Below, one piece after another: positions 16,584 through 26,208 of a stretch of 64,000 nt of DNA (the first letter of the stretch is position 1; each line of letters starts with the position of its first letter). The stretch is from Pseudosporangium ferrugineum (GTDB lineage Bacteria > Actinomycetota > Actinomycetes > Mycobacteriales > Micromonosporaceae). The stretch is taken from assembly GCF_003002065.1 (NCBI RefSeq), contig NZ_PVZG01000020.1, positions 1 through 64,000 on the forward strand, written 5' to 3'. The notes under the pieces are model-generated. The model did not search any database. It had not been told where the DNA came from and saw only the letters and a program-made list of their open reading frames with translations. The position numbers and the translations under genes are program-made.

Positions 16584-16785
16584 GCAACGACGGCGGTCTT
16601 CCGCGCGGGCCGGATTCCGGATGTTCGTCGACCCGGAACCCGACATCGACGTGGTCGGTGAGGCCGCCACCGGCCGGGAGGCGATCGAGGTGGCCCGCAC
16701 GCAACGGGCTGACGTCGTACTGATGGATCTGCGCATGCCGGAGATGGACGGCCTGGAGGCGACCCGCCGGATCGGGCAGGACGGG
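16582..16785 (+). pseudogene. Fragment of a NarL-type response regulator receiver domain
   Basis: About 60 codons read as the middle of a receiver domain: [17 protein letters not shown], then the phosphorylation strand [14 protein letters not shown] (Asp near codon 49) and EATRRI. The N-terminal acidic pocket, the second half of the receiver and the whole HTH domain are missing; the frame then continues as unrelated Pro/Arg-rich sequence. This is a decayed remnant. Confidence 0.7.
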
Positions 16786-16861
16786 AACCTGGGATCGCGC
16801 CCAGCCGGTGGTCATCGCCTACCAGGGCGGCCTGGTCTGACCGCGTCCGCGCAACGGCCGG

Positions 16862-18097
16862 TCACGGCTCGAGCAGGGTTTCGAGGACCGCCTCCTCATG
16901 GATGGCGACCCCCGCGTCCGTCATGGCCGCCGCCAGGTCCGGGTCCCAGGGGGCCGGGATCGGCCGGCCGGTGAGGGGCTGGCGCGGGGTTCCGTGGTCG
17001 TGGGCCCGGGCGACCGCGCTGCGGTAGTCGTGCGCCGTGAATCGCCAGGGCCGGGCCGGGTAGCGGGCGAAGATGCGGGTGGCGATGGCGATGCCGGGCC
17101 AGTCGAAGTCGCCGTGGTAGGCGAGGACGACGTCGGGGGATCGGGTCAGGGCATCGAGGAGGGCCAGGGTGACCGTTGTCGGGTTGCCCATCGTGCAGAC
17201 CACGGCGCGGTCCCAGGCCGCGTCGGCGACGGCTTCGAGAACGCGGGGATTTTCGCAGACGTAGATGGTCTGCGGGGCGACGTGCAGTGGTGTGAGGCGG
17301 CGGATCTCCCGCAGGGTCAGGTGGGTTTCGGCGTGGCGGTCGGCGCGGTGGCACAGCCAGGGGTCCGCGGCGGGGCGCAGGCCGTACGTGAGCACGGTGG
17401 TCGCGACTGTGTCGCCGGTGACACCGGCAGCGTCCCAGAGGGCGCGGCGGGCTTCGGCGTTGGCCGGGAAAGGCGCGGTGAGGGCGAGGGCCAGGCCGCG
17501 AAGGACGACGCGGGCCAGGGGAGTGTCGTCGTCGAGGCCGTGGGCGGTGCCGGTGACTGTCTGGGCGAGCTCGCCACGGGACCAGGTGCGGGCGTGGACT
17601 CCGACGGTCAGCCCGAGCGCGCTCGACGCCTGGTCGACGAGGCGGCGGACGTCCTCGGAGCTGAGGCGCGCCGGGAGTCCTTGCCGCCAGAGCCAGTCGA
17701 GCCACGGCGGCGCCCAGGCGCAGTCGCCGAGGCCGGCGGCCACGAGGGCGGCGTCGGCGTGGTCACGCAGGAGGGACCGCCGGGCAGCCGAGGCCGCCGC
17801 GTCGGCGCGGCGGTCGGGGACCGGGCCGACGATCTGTTCCACCACGGCGAGCAGTCCGACGCCCGCGGCCGAGTTCCGCAGCCGGCGATCGAGCGTCGCC
17901 AAGTCGATGGTCATCTGCGTGCCGACGACGCGGTCGAGCAGTTCGCCCAGCGCTGAGCGTTGCTCCGGGTCGAGCCCGCTGATCGTCAGCCGTCCGGTGG
18001 CGGTACGGCCGTTGCGGATCAGGCGGCGGTGGATGGTGGTCCACAGAGGGAGGAGTTGAGGCGATTGCAGATAGGCCAGAGCACCCGCGGGAATCAT
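16862..18097 (-). CDS. jetD: Wadjet JetD, TIGR02679 type (Toprim nuclease subunit)
   Basis: This is a 411-aa protein. The C-terminal half carries a topoisomerase VI-like Toprim fold: catalytic Glu in YVCENP (E282), then the DxD metal pair in YHGDFDWPG (D330, D332). These match the DUF2399/DUF3323 family (TIGR02679), the nuclease subunit that cleaves plasmid DNA after loop extrusion by the SMC complex in Wadjet systems. The start overlaps the jetC stop by 4 bp (ATGA). It is the last gene of the operon and appears intact. Confidence 0.85.
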   Translation of the reverse strand: MIPAGALAYLQSPQLLPLWTTIHRRLIRNGRTATGRLTISGLDPEQRSALGELLDRVVGTQMTIDLATLDRRLRNSAAGVGLLAVVEQIVGPVPDRRADAAASAARRSLLRDHADAALVAAGLGDCAWAPPWLDWLWRQGLPARLSSEDVRRLVDQASSALGLTVGVHARTWSRGELAQTVTGTAHGLDDDTPLARVVLRGLALALTAPFPANAEARRALWDAAGVTGDTVATTVLTYGLRPAADPWLCHRADRHAETHLTLREIRRLTPLHVAPQTIYVCENPRVLEAVADAAWDRAVVCTMGNPTTVTLALLDALTRSPDVVLAYHGDFDWPGIAIATRIFARYPARPWRFTAHDYRSAVARAHDHGTPRQPLTGRPIPAPWDPDLAAAMTDAGVAIHEEAVLETLLEP

Positions 18098-21000
18098 GCC
18101 GGCAGCACCGTCCGGCGGCGGCCGTCCCAGCGGAAGTGCAACGTGGCGACGCCGTTGCGGGCCGGGTCGCGCAGACATTCGTAGATGCCCAGCGACGGCA
18201 CCTCCGGGAAGCAGCCCCACAGGCGTTCGCTGGTCAGCACGGCGTCGAGGTCGAGGTCGACCAGCAGTCCGAGGAGCCGGCCGTGGGTGGGCTCGTCGAC
18301 CTTCGCGAACGCGTCGTCGAGCAGGATGAGCCGGGGTGCCTGCGGGTGCGCCTCGCCGACCGAGGTGAAGTGGGCGGCCGCCGCGGCGAAGAGCACCAGG
18401 TACGAGACCACTCGCTGCTCGCCTTGCGACATCGCGGTGCGCGCCGACAGCGTACGCTCGCGGTCGGGGTTGGCCTGGTCGGTGACCTTGACGGTGAAGG
18501 CGAACCAGGCGCGGTAGTCGAGGGCGGCGCGCAGGTGCACGGCGTACCCGGCGGACGGGTCGGCGCGCCTCGCGTCCTCCACGCGCCGGGCCAGCGCTTC
18601 CCGCAGGCGGTCGTTGTTCTCCCTGGTCCGCAGGTTCAACGGGGTGCGCAGGAGGGTGACCGCCGTCCGCAGGTCCGCGTCCACGTCGTCGCGCAGGGTC
18701 CAGACCAGGCGTGCGCCCAGACCGTGCGAGGTGCGTACCTCGGCGAGCGTCTTGTTCATCACGGCGACCAGGCTCTCCGCGGATCGGACCTGGCGCGACA
18801 GCGCGTCGCCCAGCTCGCCCAGCAGGAAACGCTCGAACGCCTGGCCCTCGCGTTCGGCCACCGCGGATCTCTTGTGGTCCAGCTCGGCGCCGAGGCGGGC
18901 GGTCGCCTGCGCCACCGGGTGCTGCCCGAGGTCGTCGGCCAGCTCGATCACCTTCACTCCGTCGCGGTCCTCCCAGAGCAGGTCGAAGCCGCCCGCCAAC
19001 CGGTTCCGCACGTCGTTGTAGCGCTGGTGCAGGGCGTTCTCACCGACGTCGTGCCGCGGCGGGTCCAGGGCCTCCCGCAACTGCCCGGCGAGCTCGTCGA
19101 GCCGGCGGATCCGGTCCCGGGGGGTTCCGGTGATCTCGTCGACGGAGACGGCCGGCGACAGCGTCAGCGCCTCGGCGACGCCGGGCAGCGTGAGGACCCG
19201 GGGCAGGTCCGTGCCGGCCCGCAGCGCGAGATCCTCCTGACGGGTCAGCTCGGCGCGGGCGTGGTCGCGCTCGTTCTCCGCGCGTACCCGGCGGTCGCGG
19301 GCGTCCTCGTAGTCCCTGCGCGCCGCCGGCACGCCGGCCTCGGCCGCGCGGATCCGGCTCACCGCGTCTTCCTCCCGCCGCAGGATCGCGGCGGGCTCGG
19401 CGCCCAGAGACTCTTCGAGTACGGCGTACGCCCGTGCCTCGGCCAGGTGGATGCCGGCCGCGGCCTCCGCTTCGTCGGCTGTGCCGGCCGCCCGACCGAC
19501 CGCCTCGGCGTGGCGGGCGATCAGGGACGCGTACTGGTCGAGTTCGGCGGCGAACCGACCGGCCGCCCCCGCATGCCGGGGCAGGTCGGCGCCGAGCTGC
19601 CGGAGGCGCTGGTCCACGGCGCTCAGCTCGTCGCGGTCGTCCGGCAGCAGACGCGCCTCGGCCGCGGCCCGGACTTCGCCGCGCCGGCGGTCGGCGGTGG
19701 TGCGCAGCTCCCGAGCCTGGCGGCGGGCGGCGGCGACCTCGCGTCCGAGCCGGTTCACCGTGGTCTCGGCCTCCTGCCGGCGGCTCCACCCGGCGCGCAG
19801 ATCCATCCCGTCGGGCAGCTGTCGCAGGACCTCGGCCAGACCGGCCCGCCGCCGATCCTCCTCGGCAAGGCCGGTCTCGAGCCCGTCGATCTCGGCGGAG
19901 AGTTCCGTACGGCGCCGCTCCAGCTCGGCGAGCCGACGCCGGCGCAACGCCTCCCGGTTCGCCGCGCCGACGTACTCGGCCGCGGGTTTCGTCCATGCGC
20001 CCCGCACGACGTCGAGCTGCCAGCGGCCCGCATCGTCGATCCAGCTCGCGGCGCCGGATCCGGCGCCGAGCCCGATGCCGGCGAGCAGGCGTTCCACCCC
20101 GTCGCCCCCGGCGACCGGGATCAGCACTCCGGCGAGCGACGGCCCGCGGACGGCGGGGCCGGGCCTCAGCAGCACTTCGCCGCCGGACGGGTCCAGCACG
20201 GTGCCGTCCGTGGCGACCAGGGCGTCGAGCAGCCCGCTCGCCTCCAGGGCCGCCTCCAGTCCCGCCCGGCGCCCGGCATCGAGGTGCCCGGCGAAATCCA
20301 CCAGCCGGTACAACGGCGTGCCCGCCCGCGGTGTCCGGGCGGTACCGCGGAACCGGGTCGGCGGCGGCTCAGGATCGGTCAGCTCACTCCACCTGCGGTG
20401 CTCCGCGTTCGCCTCGTCGTGCTCGCTCCGGGCTCGGGACAGCTCGGTGAGCAGCAGGTCACGCCGGCCCTGTGCCGCTGCCCGCAGCGGCTCGGCGGCC
20501 GCCTCGGCCGCCGCGCGGACCTCGGCGGGGACGGTCTCGGCGAGGGGGTCCTCGTCCAGGAGCAGACCCCGGACCCCGGCGAGGCCGGCTTCCGCCAGGT
20601 GCGGCGAGGCCAGCCATTCCCGTACGGCGTGAGCGAAGGCTCGACTGTTCTCGAGCAGGCCGGTCGTCACGTCGGACAGCCGGCCCAGCGCCAGGGCGTG
20701 CTGGTCGTCGAGCAGGTCACGGTCGGCCTCGGCGCGGGTGGCGGCCCGGTCGGCGGCTCCGGCCTGATCCAGCAGCTGCCGCACCTCCTGTACGGCGTGC
20801 CGGCGTCCCCGCACCGCCGCCTCGGCCGCCGCGAGCCGCTCGCCGTACCGCCGGAACTCCTCCGAGGCCAGGTCGTGCAGCAGGATCCGCAGCGCGGGTT
20901 CCGCGGGAGCCGGCCCCTCGCGCAGTTCGGGCACCACGGCGAGGTGGCCGACGTCCAGCCCGGCCTCGGCGGCGAGCGCAGTCAGCTGCCGATGCCCGTC

Positions 21001-22188
21001 GCGGAGCCGGGTCGTCGTTTCCGCCAGCCGCTGCGACTCCGCGGCCAGGCGCTCCGCTGCCCCGGTGGCCGTCTGCCGGTCCGCCGCGGCCGCGCGTGCC
21101 GCCGCCCGGGCCGCGGCGTCCAGCGCCTCGACGGCGACGCGGCGCTGGCCGAGCTCCTGGACCGCCCGGTAGCCCGCGCTCTCGCGCAGCGCCGCGAGCT
21201 CGGCACGACTCTCGCGTTCCTGGCGCGACCAGCGATCAAGGATCTGCTGCGCCCGGCCTTCGTGTTCGAGAGCGGCATCGACCTCCCGCTCGGCCTGGCC
21301 GCCTCGCCGGCGCCACCGCCGCAGCTCGGCGAGTGCCTCGTCCACCGTACGGGTCCGGCGCCGCAGCTCGCCGTGCAGATAGCCCCGGTACGAGGTCATG
21401 AGCTCCGCCAGCGCCGCGTGTGTCGCCTCGAGCCGGCCCAGGTCCGCTCGTACGGACTCCAGGTCGTCCAGGTTGTGCGCGACGTTGTCCAGGACGTCGT
21501 CGTCGACCGGCGGCAGGGCCTCGCTCAGCTCCAGGGTCAGCTGGCCGGCCTCGATCCGGTCGCCGACCGTCGGACGGCGCAGCCGGTACAGCAGGTGGAC
21601 CAGATTGCGATAGCGGCCCGCGTCGGTGATGCCGAAGACCTCACGGCCGACCCGGGCCCGGTAGTCGCGCGCGGTGGCGTAGATCGCGCCCTCGCCGAGG
21701 GCTTCCCGAAGCCGGTCGACCGGGACGGGCTGGTGGTCCACGACGAGGTCCACGTCGATGCCGACCCGCGACGGGGTGAGAAAGAACGCGAGCCGGGCCT
21801 CGGCGGTCGACGACGACCACCGGACGACGGCGCCCAGCGTGAGGAACCGCTCGGCGCCTTCCTCGTCGATTCGCCGCAGCTCCAGCCAGGCGTGGCCCTG
21901 CCGGTTGACCCCGGTCGCGCCCTCGCTCATCAACCAGCGGAAGGTGGTCCGGCCGGCGCCCGTCGCGTCGAGCCGCTTCGTGTCACCGTCCAGCAGGAAC
22001 GGCAGGAGGATCTCCAGCGCCTTGGACTTGCCCGCGCCGTTCTTGCCCCGCAACAGCAGGCGGCCGTCCTCGAAGTCGAAGACCTGCTCGCCGTACTGCC
22101 AGATGTTGCTGATGCCGGCGCGGTGCAGCCGGAAACGGTGCGCCCGGGCCGGCGGGGCCTCGGTGGCGACGGCGATGGCCGTGGTCAT
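18094..22188 (-). CDS. jetC: Wadjet JetC, TIGR02680 SMC-like ATPase
   Basis: This is a 1364-aa protein. Walker A is GKNGAGKSK (residues 48-56). Long Arg/Glu/Ala-rich coiled coils occupy ~250-560 and ~740-1110, with a hinge-like region around 600-720. The C-terminal head has signature AMSQGEQRVVSY, Walker B RLILLDDAFAKVD and a switch-like LTSERLWGC. This is the condensin-like motor of a Wadjet system, which recognises and extrudes small circular DNA. It overlaps jetB (4 bp) and jetD (4 bp). Confidence 0.9.
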   Translation of the reverse strand: MTTAIAVATEAPPARAHRFRLHRAGISNIWQYGEQVFDFEDGRLLLRGKNGAGKSKALEILLPFLLDGDTKRLDATGAGRTTFRWLMSEGATGVNRQGHAWLELRRIDEEGAERFLTLGAVVRWSSSTAEARLAFFLTPSRVGIDVDLVVDHQPVPVDRLREALGEGAIYATARDYRARVGREVFGITDAGRYRNLVHLLYRLRRPTVGDRIEAGQLTLELSEALPPVDDDVLDNVAHNLDDLESVRADLGRLEATHAALAELMTSYRGYLHGELRRRTRTVDEALAELRRWRRRGGQAEREVDAALEHEGRAQQILDRWSRQERESRAELAALRESAGYRAVQELGQRRVAVEALDAAARAAARAAAADRQTATGAAERLAAESQRLAETTTRLRDGHRQLTALAAEAGLDVGHLAVVPELREGPAPAEPALRILLHDLASEEFRRYGERLAAAEAAVRGRRHAVQEVRQLLDQAGAADRAATRAEADRDLLDDQHALALGRLSDVTTGLLENSRAFAHAVREWLASPHLAEAGLAGVRGLLLDEDPLAETVPAEVRAAAEAAAEPLRAAAQGRRDLLLTELSRARSEHDEANAEHRRWSELTDPEPPPTRFRGTARTPRAGTPLYRLVDFAGHLDAGRRAGLEAALEASGLLDALVATDGTVLDPSGGEVLLRPGPAVRGPSLAGVLIPVAGGDGVERLLAGIGLGAGSGAASWIDDAGRWQLDVVRGAWTKPAAEYVGAANREALRRRRLAELERRRTELSAEIDGLETGLAEEDRRRAGLAEVLRQLPDGMDLRAGWSRRQEAETTVNRLGREVAAARRQARELRTTADRRRGEVRAAAEARLLPDDRDELSAVDQRLRQLGADLPRHAGAAGRFAAELDQYASLIARHAEAVGRAAGTADEAEAAAGIHLAEARAYAVLEESLGAEPAAILRREEDAVSRIRAAEAGVPAARRDYEDARDRRVRAENERDHARAELTRQEDLALRAGTDLPRVLTLPGVAEALTLSPAVSVDEITGTPRDRIRRLDELAGQLREALDPPRHDVGENALHQRYNDVRNRLAGGFDLLWEDRDGVKVIELADDLGQHPVAQATARLGAELDHKRSAVAEREGQAFERFLLGELGDALSRQVRSAESLVAVMNKTLAEVRTSHGLGARLVWTLRDDVDADLRTAVTLLRTPLNLRTRENNDRLREALARRVEDARRADPSAGYAVHLRAALDYRAWFAFTVKVTDQANPDRERTLSARTAMSQGEQRVVSYLVLFAAAAAHFTSVGEAHPQAPRLILLDDAFAKVDEPTHGRLLGLLVDLDLDAVLTSERLWGCFPEVPSLGIYECLRDPARNGVATLHFRWDGRRRTVLPA

Positions 22189-23405
22189 GAACGAACCTCC
22201 TCGCTCGTCGCGTACCGGGCTGCGGCCGCGAGCAGCACCAGGCCGCCGTCCGGTCCGTCGCCGCGGACCCCGCGCGCGGGCACCGGGCGGTCTGCCGTCG
22301 TCGTCTCATCCGGCTCCGTGTCGGCGATCGTCGGCACCGACCGGGCGAGCAGCCCCATGCCGGCCAGCAGGGCCACGACCTCCTCGCGGAGTGCGACCGG
22401 GTCGTTGACGTACCGCGCCGCCCAGCGCCGGGCGTGGCGTTGCGTCAACTCGCCGACGATCCGGTCCAGGTGGCCGTCCGGGATCGGCACGCCGACGACG
22501 AGCGTCCCGGCAGCCGGCCGCAGCTCCTCGACCAGCCGGCCGACGACCAGCAGGGCCGCCTGCGCCACGGTGCCGTTGCCGGGAAAACGTACGTCGGTGA
22601 GCTCGTCGTCGGGATCGAACAGGGCCACACCCTCGGCGCGCAACTCCGTCAGCAACCCCAGGTGCTCCAGGTACGCACGCTCGTCGCGGCGTTGCTCGCG
22701 ACGCAGCCAGGCGCGGTCAGCAGACCCGAGATCGTCCACATAGGTCACCGGATGTTCGATCAGCCGCCGCCGGACGGCGTGCCGTGAGCCACCCGGCCCG
22801 GCCTCCGCGGCGGCGCGGACGAACTCGGCCGGCGACCCGGCGCGACCCGGCGGCGTCGCCAGCAGGTGCGCCACGATGTCCCGATCGATCGTGAGCAGCG
22901 CCTCGACGTGCTGGTCCTCGGCGTAGTCCGCGACGGTTCCCTGCTCCTCGCGCAGGGCGCCCCAGGCGATCAGCCGGCGCAGGGCGGCGCTGAGGGCCCG
23001 TCGCTCGGCCGGGCGCTGCGCCTCGTCCAGCGCGATGCCCGCCTCGGCCGCCGCCGCCCGGATGTCGGCGATGAGGCTGGACAGCAGGATCTGTTCGGCC
23101 CCGGTGAGCAGCACGGCGACCGCGAGGCACAGGTACGCGTACATGCGCGGGGTGAAGGGGCCGCTGTCCCGCAGCAGCGGCCGGCCGAGACCGGGACCCA
23201 GGCCGGTTTTGAACAGCCGCGCGAAGCCCGCCTCGACGATCAGCCGGTAGCCCAGGAAGTTGCCGAACCAGTTCTTCAACCACTCCGCGTGCCGGCGTAC
23301 GAGCGGGAAATCGGCGTTCTCGCGCAACAGCAGGGGCGCGGCGAGCAGGGCACGCACCGCGCGGCGACGCTCGGCGGCGAGGGCGATGTCGGGTGCGTCA
23401 GTCAC
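22185..23405 (-). CDS. jetB: Wadjet JetB, TIGR02678/DUF2398 (kite-like subunit)
   Basis: This is a 406-aa protein starting at GTG 23405, overlapping the jetA end by 8 bp. Helical winged-helix-rich protein with FPLVRRHAEWLKNWF, PFTPRMYAYLCLAVAVL and YVDDLG segments typical of TIGR02678/DUF2398. In Wadjet complexes this subunit corresponds to the kite protein (MukE-like) bridging the kleisin to the SMC heads. Confidence 0.85.
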   Translation of the reverse strand: MTDAPDIALAAERRRAVRALLAAPLLLRENADFPLVRRHAEWLKNWFGNFLGYRLIVEAGFARLFKTGLGPGLGRPLLRDSGPFTPRMYAYLCLAVAVLLTGAEQILLSSLIADIRAAAAEAGIALDEAQRPAERRALSAALRRLIAWGALREEQGTVADYAEDQHVEALLTIDRDIVAHLLATPPGRAGSPAEFVRAAAEAGPGGSRHAVRRRLIEHPVTYVDDLGSADRAWLRREQRRDERAYLEHLGLLTELRAEGVALFDPDDELTDVRFPGNGTVAQAALLVVGRLVEELRPAAGTLVVGVPIPDGHLDRIVGELTQRHARRWAARYVNDPVALREEVVALLAGMGLLARSVPTIADTEPDETTTADRPVPARGVRGDGPDGGLVLLAAAARYATSEEVRS

Positions 23406-24918
23406 CGGGGGTCTCCACGCGACCGATCACGATGCCGAGGTCCTCGATGGTGAAGTCGCCGGTCACGGAACGCAACGTCAGGATCGAGCGAGGCTTGCTG
23501 ATCAGCTCGCATCGCAACTCCAGGTCGTCCAGGACGGTGACGGCGCCGCCCAGCGCGGGGTCGCCGGCGCCGAGCGCCCGCGCGGTCAGCTCCAGCACGA
23601 GCTGGATTGCGGGTGCGGAGAGCCACACCGCGCCCAGGTCGTCCCCGGCCGACAGCAGCTCGGCCGCCGCCGCTGCCCGCCTCTGCTGTTCGGCCGCGGC
23701 GGCCTCGACCAGGGCCCGCTGCTGGGCGCTGCGGTCCGGAAGCCCCGCCGCCCGGCCGCGGGCGGCGCGGACCCCCCGTTCGCGCAGCGCCACCGGAACC
23801 TCGACCGAAGCCACCGGCCACCAGCTGGTCGTCGCGGGAACGACCGCCTCCGGCTCCGGCGCGATGCCCAGGTGCCGCGCGCCGTGCGAGCCGAACGCCG
23901 AGGAGAAGATGTCCGCGGCACTGTCCTCGTCCGCCGCGTCCAGCCAGGCGGCCAGGCGCAGCAACTCCCGTCGTCGCGAGGTGCCCCGGCCTGTCGACCG
24001 CACCAGCCGCTTCGCGTTGGCCAGCAGCGATTGCAGGGCGCGCAGGGTGGCATCGCGCAGCTGGGTGACCTCGCTGCGCCGCCCGTCCACATCGGCGAAC
24101 CAGGCCCGCAGGCCGGCCCAGTCCGCCGCCTCCTGTCCGCGACCGGCCTGGATCACGACTCCGGCTCCGGCCGCCGCGCCGGCCAGCCCGTCGGCGCGCA
24201 GGGTGGCGATCAGGGCGGGCAGGTGCGGCCACAACCGGTCCAGATGCCGCTCGATGCGCGGGGCGAGCAGGACGATCTCCTCGGTGATCGACTCGATGTA
24301 GTCGAGGAGCAGGTCCTTGAAGCCCGCGTACTCGCCTGTGTCGAGGTCGTACCGGGCCAGCACCTGACCGAGAAAGGCATAGAAGTCGCGGACTGAGTCC
24401 CGGAACGCCCAGAACTGGGCGAACACCGTCGCGACCGTTTCCCGCGCGGTGGTGCCGTCGATGCCTCCCGGCGCCGCGACCCGGTCGGCCAGGTTCGCCA
24501 GGCCGACGTTGATGAGGCCGAGCAGCTCGCGGCTGATCTCCCGGGCGGTGTCGGCACTCGACAGCACCTCGTCGGCCTGGCGCTGGACACGCTCACCCAG
24601 CGGTGACAGCTGATAGCGTGACCGGGCCCGCTGGTACTCCTCGATGCTCTTCACCCGCACGGTGTGCGAGCTCGGCAACAGGTTGCCCCAGCCCTTCAAC
24701 TTCTCCAGGCGGTTCACGGCCGTGTCGAGGGACAGGTTGACGCCCCGCCCGGCCAACCCTTCGACGACCTGCTGCGCGGACAGATCCGCCATCAGCGAGG
24801 CCGTGAACAGGCGCATGATCGCCAGGTAGTCGGCGTGCTCCGGAGCGGTCAGATAGGCGAAGGCCGACAGCCGGGCCAGATCCTCCTCCGGCTCCTCCAC
24901 GGCCAAAGAATATGTCAC
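23398..24918 (-). CDS. jetA: Wadjet JetA, TIGR02677/DUF2397 (kleisin-like subunit)
   Basis: This is a 506-aa protein. The GTG start at 24918 forms a GTGA overlap with the SEC-C gene stop, which fixes the start. The N-terminal LSAFAYLTAPEHADYLAIMRLF motif region is diagnostic of TIGR02677/DUF2397, the kleisin-like subunit. It heads the jetABCD operon, and the four Jet genes are all overlapping on one strand. I recall this DUF2397/2398/2399 set as Wadjet type II; the type number should be confirmed. Confidence 0.87.
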   Translation of the reverse strand: MTYSLAVEEPEEDLARLSAFAYLTAPEHADYLAIMRLFTASLMADLSAQQVVEGLAGRGVNLSLDTAVNRLEKLKGWGNLLPSSHTVRVKSIEEYQRARSRYQLSPLGERVQRQADEVLSSADTAREISRELLGLINVGLANLADRVAAPGGIDGTTARETVATVFAQFWAFRDSVRDFYAFLGQVLARYDLDTGEYAGFKDLLLDYIESITEEIVLLAPRIERHLDRLWPHLPALIATLRADGLAGAAAGAGVVIQAGRGQEAADWAGLRAWFADVDGRRSEVTQLRDATLRALQSLLANAKRLVRSTGRGTSRRRELLRLAAWLDAADEDSAADIFSSAFGSHGARHLGIAPEPEAVVPATTSWWPVASVEVPVALRERGVRAARGRAAGLPDRSAQQRALVEAAAAEQQRRAAAAAELLSAGDDLGAVWLSAPAIQLVLELTARALGAGDPALGGAVTVLDDLELRCELISKPRSILTLRSVTGDFTIEDLGIVIGRVETPGD

Positions 24919-25871
24919 CTGGGAGACGACGGCGATTTCCCGTTCATCCAGGGCCGGCCGCAGCACTTCTTGTACTTGCGTCCGGAGCCGCACCAGCAGG
25001 CGGCGTTCCGTTCCGGCGGCCAGTCGATGGTCACCCGGTCGGGTGCGGTTTCGCAGTAGCGCCGTTTGATGGCCGGGTCCGTCGGCGACCCGCCATGGAG
25101 CCGGGCGAATGCGATGAGGTCGTCGACGTCGGCGGCGACGACAGTGATCGACGGGACCCCGCCGTCGCGCACCTCCCGCCACCGGTGTTCGGCCGCGGCG
25201 TAGTACTCGTCGTCCGGTTGGTCGTAGACGCCGGGCCACTGCTGCTGGGCCAGCCGGCGTTGGTCGCGCCGGAACGTGAGCATGCGGGTCTGCCGGGGGA
25301 TGAAGCCGGAGTCCATCAGGTCGAGAACGTCCTCGGCCGTCGTCGGCTTCTCCGGATCCGTCAGCTCAGGGACCAGGGTGTCGAGCAGGTCGGGAGAGCG
25401 GCCGAGCCGTTGGCGTACCTGCTGCCGGTTGCGCAGCATGATGGTGGTGCCGATGGTGGGCCACTTGTCGCCGCGGCGGAGGGCGTCGAGTTGTTCGTCG
25501 GTGAGGCGGGCCGCGGCGCGGTCGTACCAGCGGGCTGCCTGGTCGAGGTCGCCGTGCGCGGCGAGGAGTTCGGCGGCGAGTTCGCATTGCCGTTCGCCCA
25601 GGGCATGGTCTTTCGCCGCGGTGTTCAGCTCGGCGTACGCCATCATCGTGTCGCCGGCTTGCAGGTGCAGGTCGGCGAGTTGAATGCGGGCATCACACCC
25701 GTATTCACCCCCGCCTTCGACGAGTTCGTCGAGGATGGCCCGGGCACGGTCCGAGCGTCCGGCCCGCTGCCAAGCGTCGGCGGCCTCCAGGAGGATCTCC
25801 GGACGCTCATCCGGGTACCTGTCGGCGTCGGTTTCGAGCTCTGCTGCCAGCTTCGTGTCGGCGTTCGCCAT
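24915..25871 (-). CDS. TPR-like protein with C-terminal SEC-C zinc motif
   Basis: This is a 318-aa protein. Residues ~1-125 are Ala-rich paired helices of TPR style (ILLEAADAWQRAGRSDRARAI; ELAAELLAAHGDLDQAARWYD). The C-terminus has the complete SEC-C motif CWCGSGRKYKKCC, a zinc-binding element shared with SecA and many small adaptor proteins. The gene lies between the truncated type I jetD and the second Wadjet operon and overlaps jetA of the latter by 4 bp (GTGA). It is therefore co-translated with that system. An accessory role in defence is an inference from position. Confidence 0.8.
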   Translation of the reverse strand: MANADTKLAAELETDADRYPDERPEILLEAADAWQRAGRSDRARAILDELVEGGGEYGCDARIQLADLHLQAGDTMMAYAELNTAAKDHALGERQCELAAELLAAHGDLDQAARWYDRAAARLTDEQLDALRRGDKWPTIGTTIMLRNRQQVRQRLGRSPDLLDTLVPELTDPEKPTTAEDVLDLMDSGFIPRQTRMLTFRRDQRRLAQQQWPGVYDQPDDEYYAAAEHRWREVRDGGVPSITVVAADVDDLIAFARLHGGSPTDPAIKRRYCETAPDRVTIDWPPERNAACWCGSGRKYKKCCGRPWMNGKSPSSPR

Positions 25872-26025
25872 GGCGCGGATCGTACTGGCCGGCGGGTGCC
25901 GGCCATGCCGGTGGTCGCTCGAGCGGGTGAGGCAGCCGACGCACGGTGGCAGTCCTCTTCCACGTCGGCGGCGCCGGGGTCTTCGGCTCAGCGGAACTCT
26001 CTCGCCACGACCCGGACGAGCTGGG

Positions 26026-26208
26026 TTACGGCGTGGGTGAGGGGGGTTTGGCCGGTGCCCCGTCCGGTGCGGCCGCGGCGAGGGTGGCGCGGAAGTGGTC
26101 GAGGATGCGTAGCCGTCCGCGTCGATGTCGCACCGCCCCCGCCCATCGCTGTCCCAGCTTGCCGCGGACAGCGGCGACGGCGTCCTGCGGGGTGATGAGG
26201 GTGCTCAT
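26026..26208 (-). pseudogene. Truncated type I Wadjet jetD (first ~60 codons only)
   Basis: ATG 26208 overlaps the stop of the type I jetC (ATGA), the normal place for jetD. The first ~26 residues (ITPQDAVAAVRGKLGQRWA) look like the start of the DUF3322 domain. The frame then becomes Arg/Pro-rich and stops at codon 61, whereas full JetD is about 380-400 aa with a Toprim (DUF2220) domain. Nothing resembling that Toprim motif occurs before the SEC-C gene. In another frame, the 19 codons ending at a TGA near 25997 read LTHAVTQLVRVVAREFR and may be a remnant of a gene end, consistent with an internal deletion. Confidence 0.65.

Noticed and set aside
16786-16974. Continuation of the response-regulator fragment frame to a stop at 16974
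   Set aside because: Beyond codon 68 the sequence is unrelated Pro/Arg-rich and overlaps the end of jetD on the other strand.
18136-22743. A 1535-codon plus-strand open frame opposite jetC and jetB
   Set aside because: Composition is that of a GC-rich antisense frame, and the minus strand encodes clear SMC and DUF2398 motifs.
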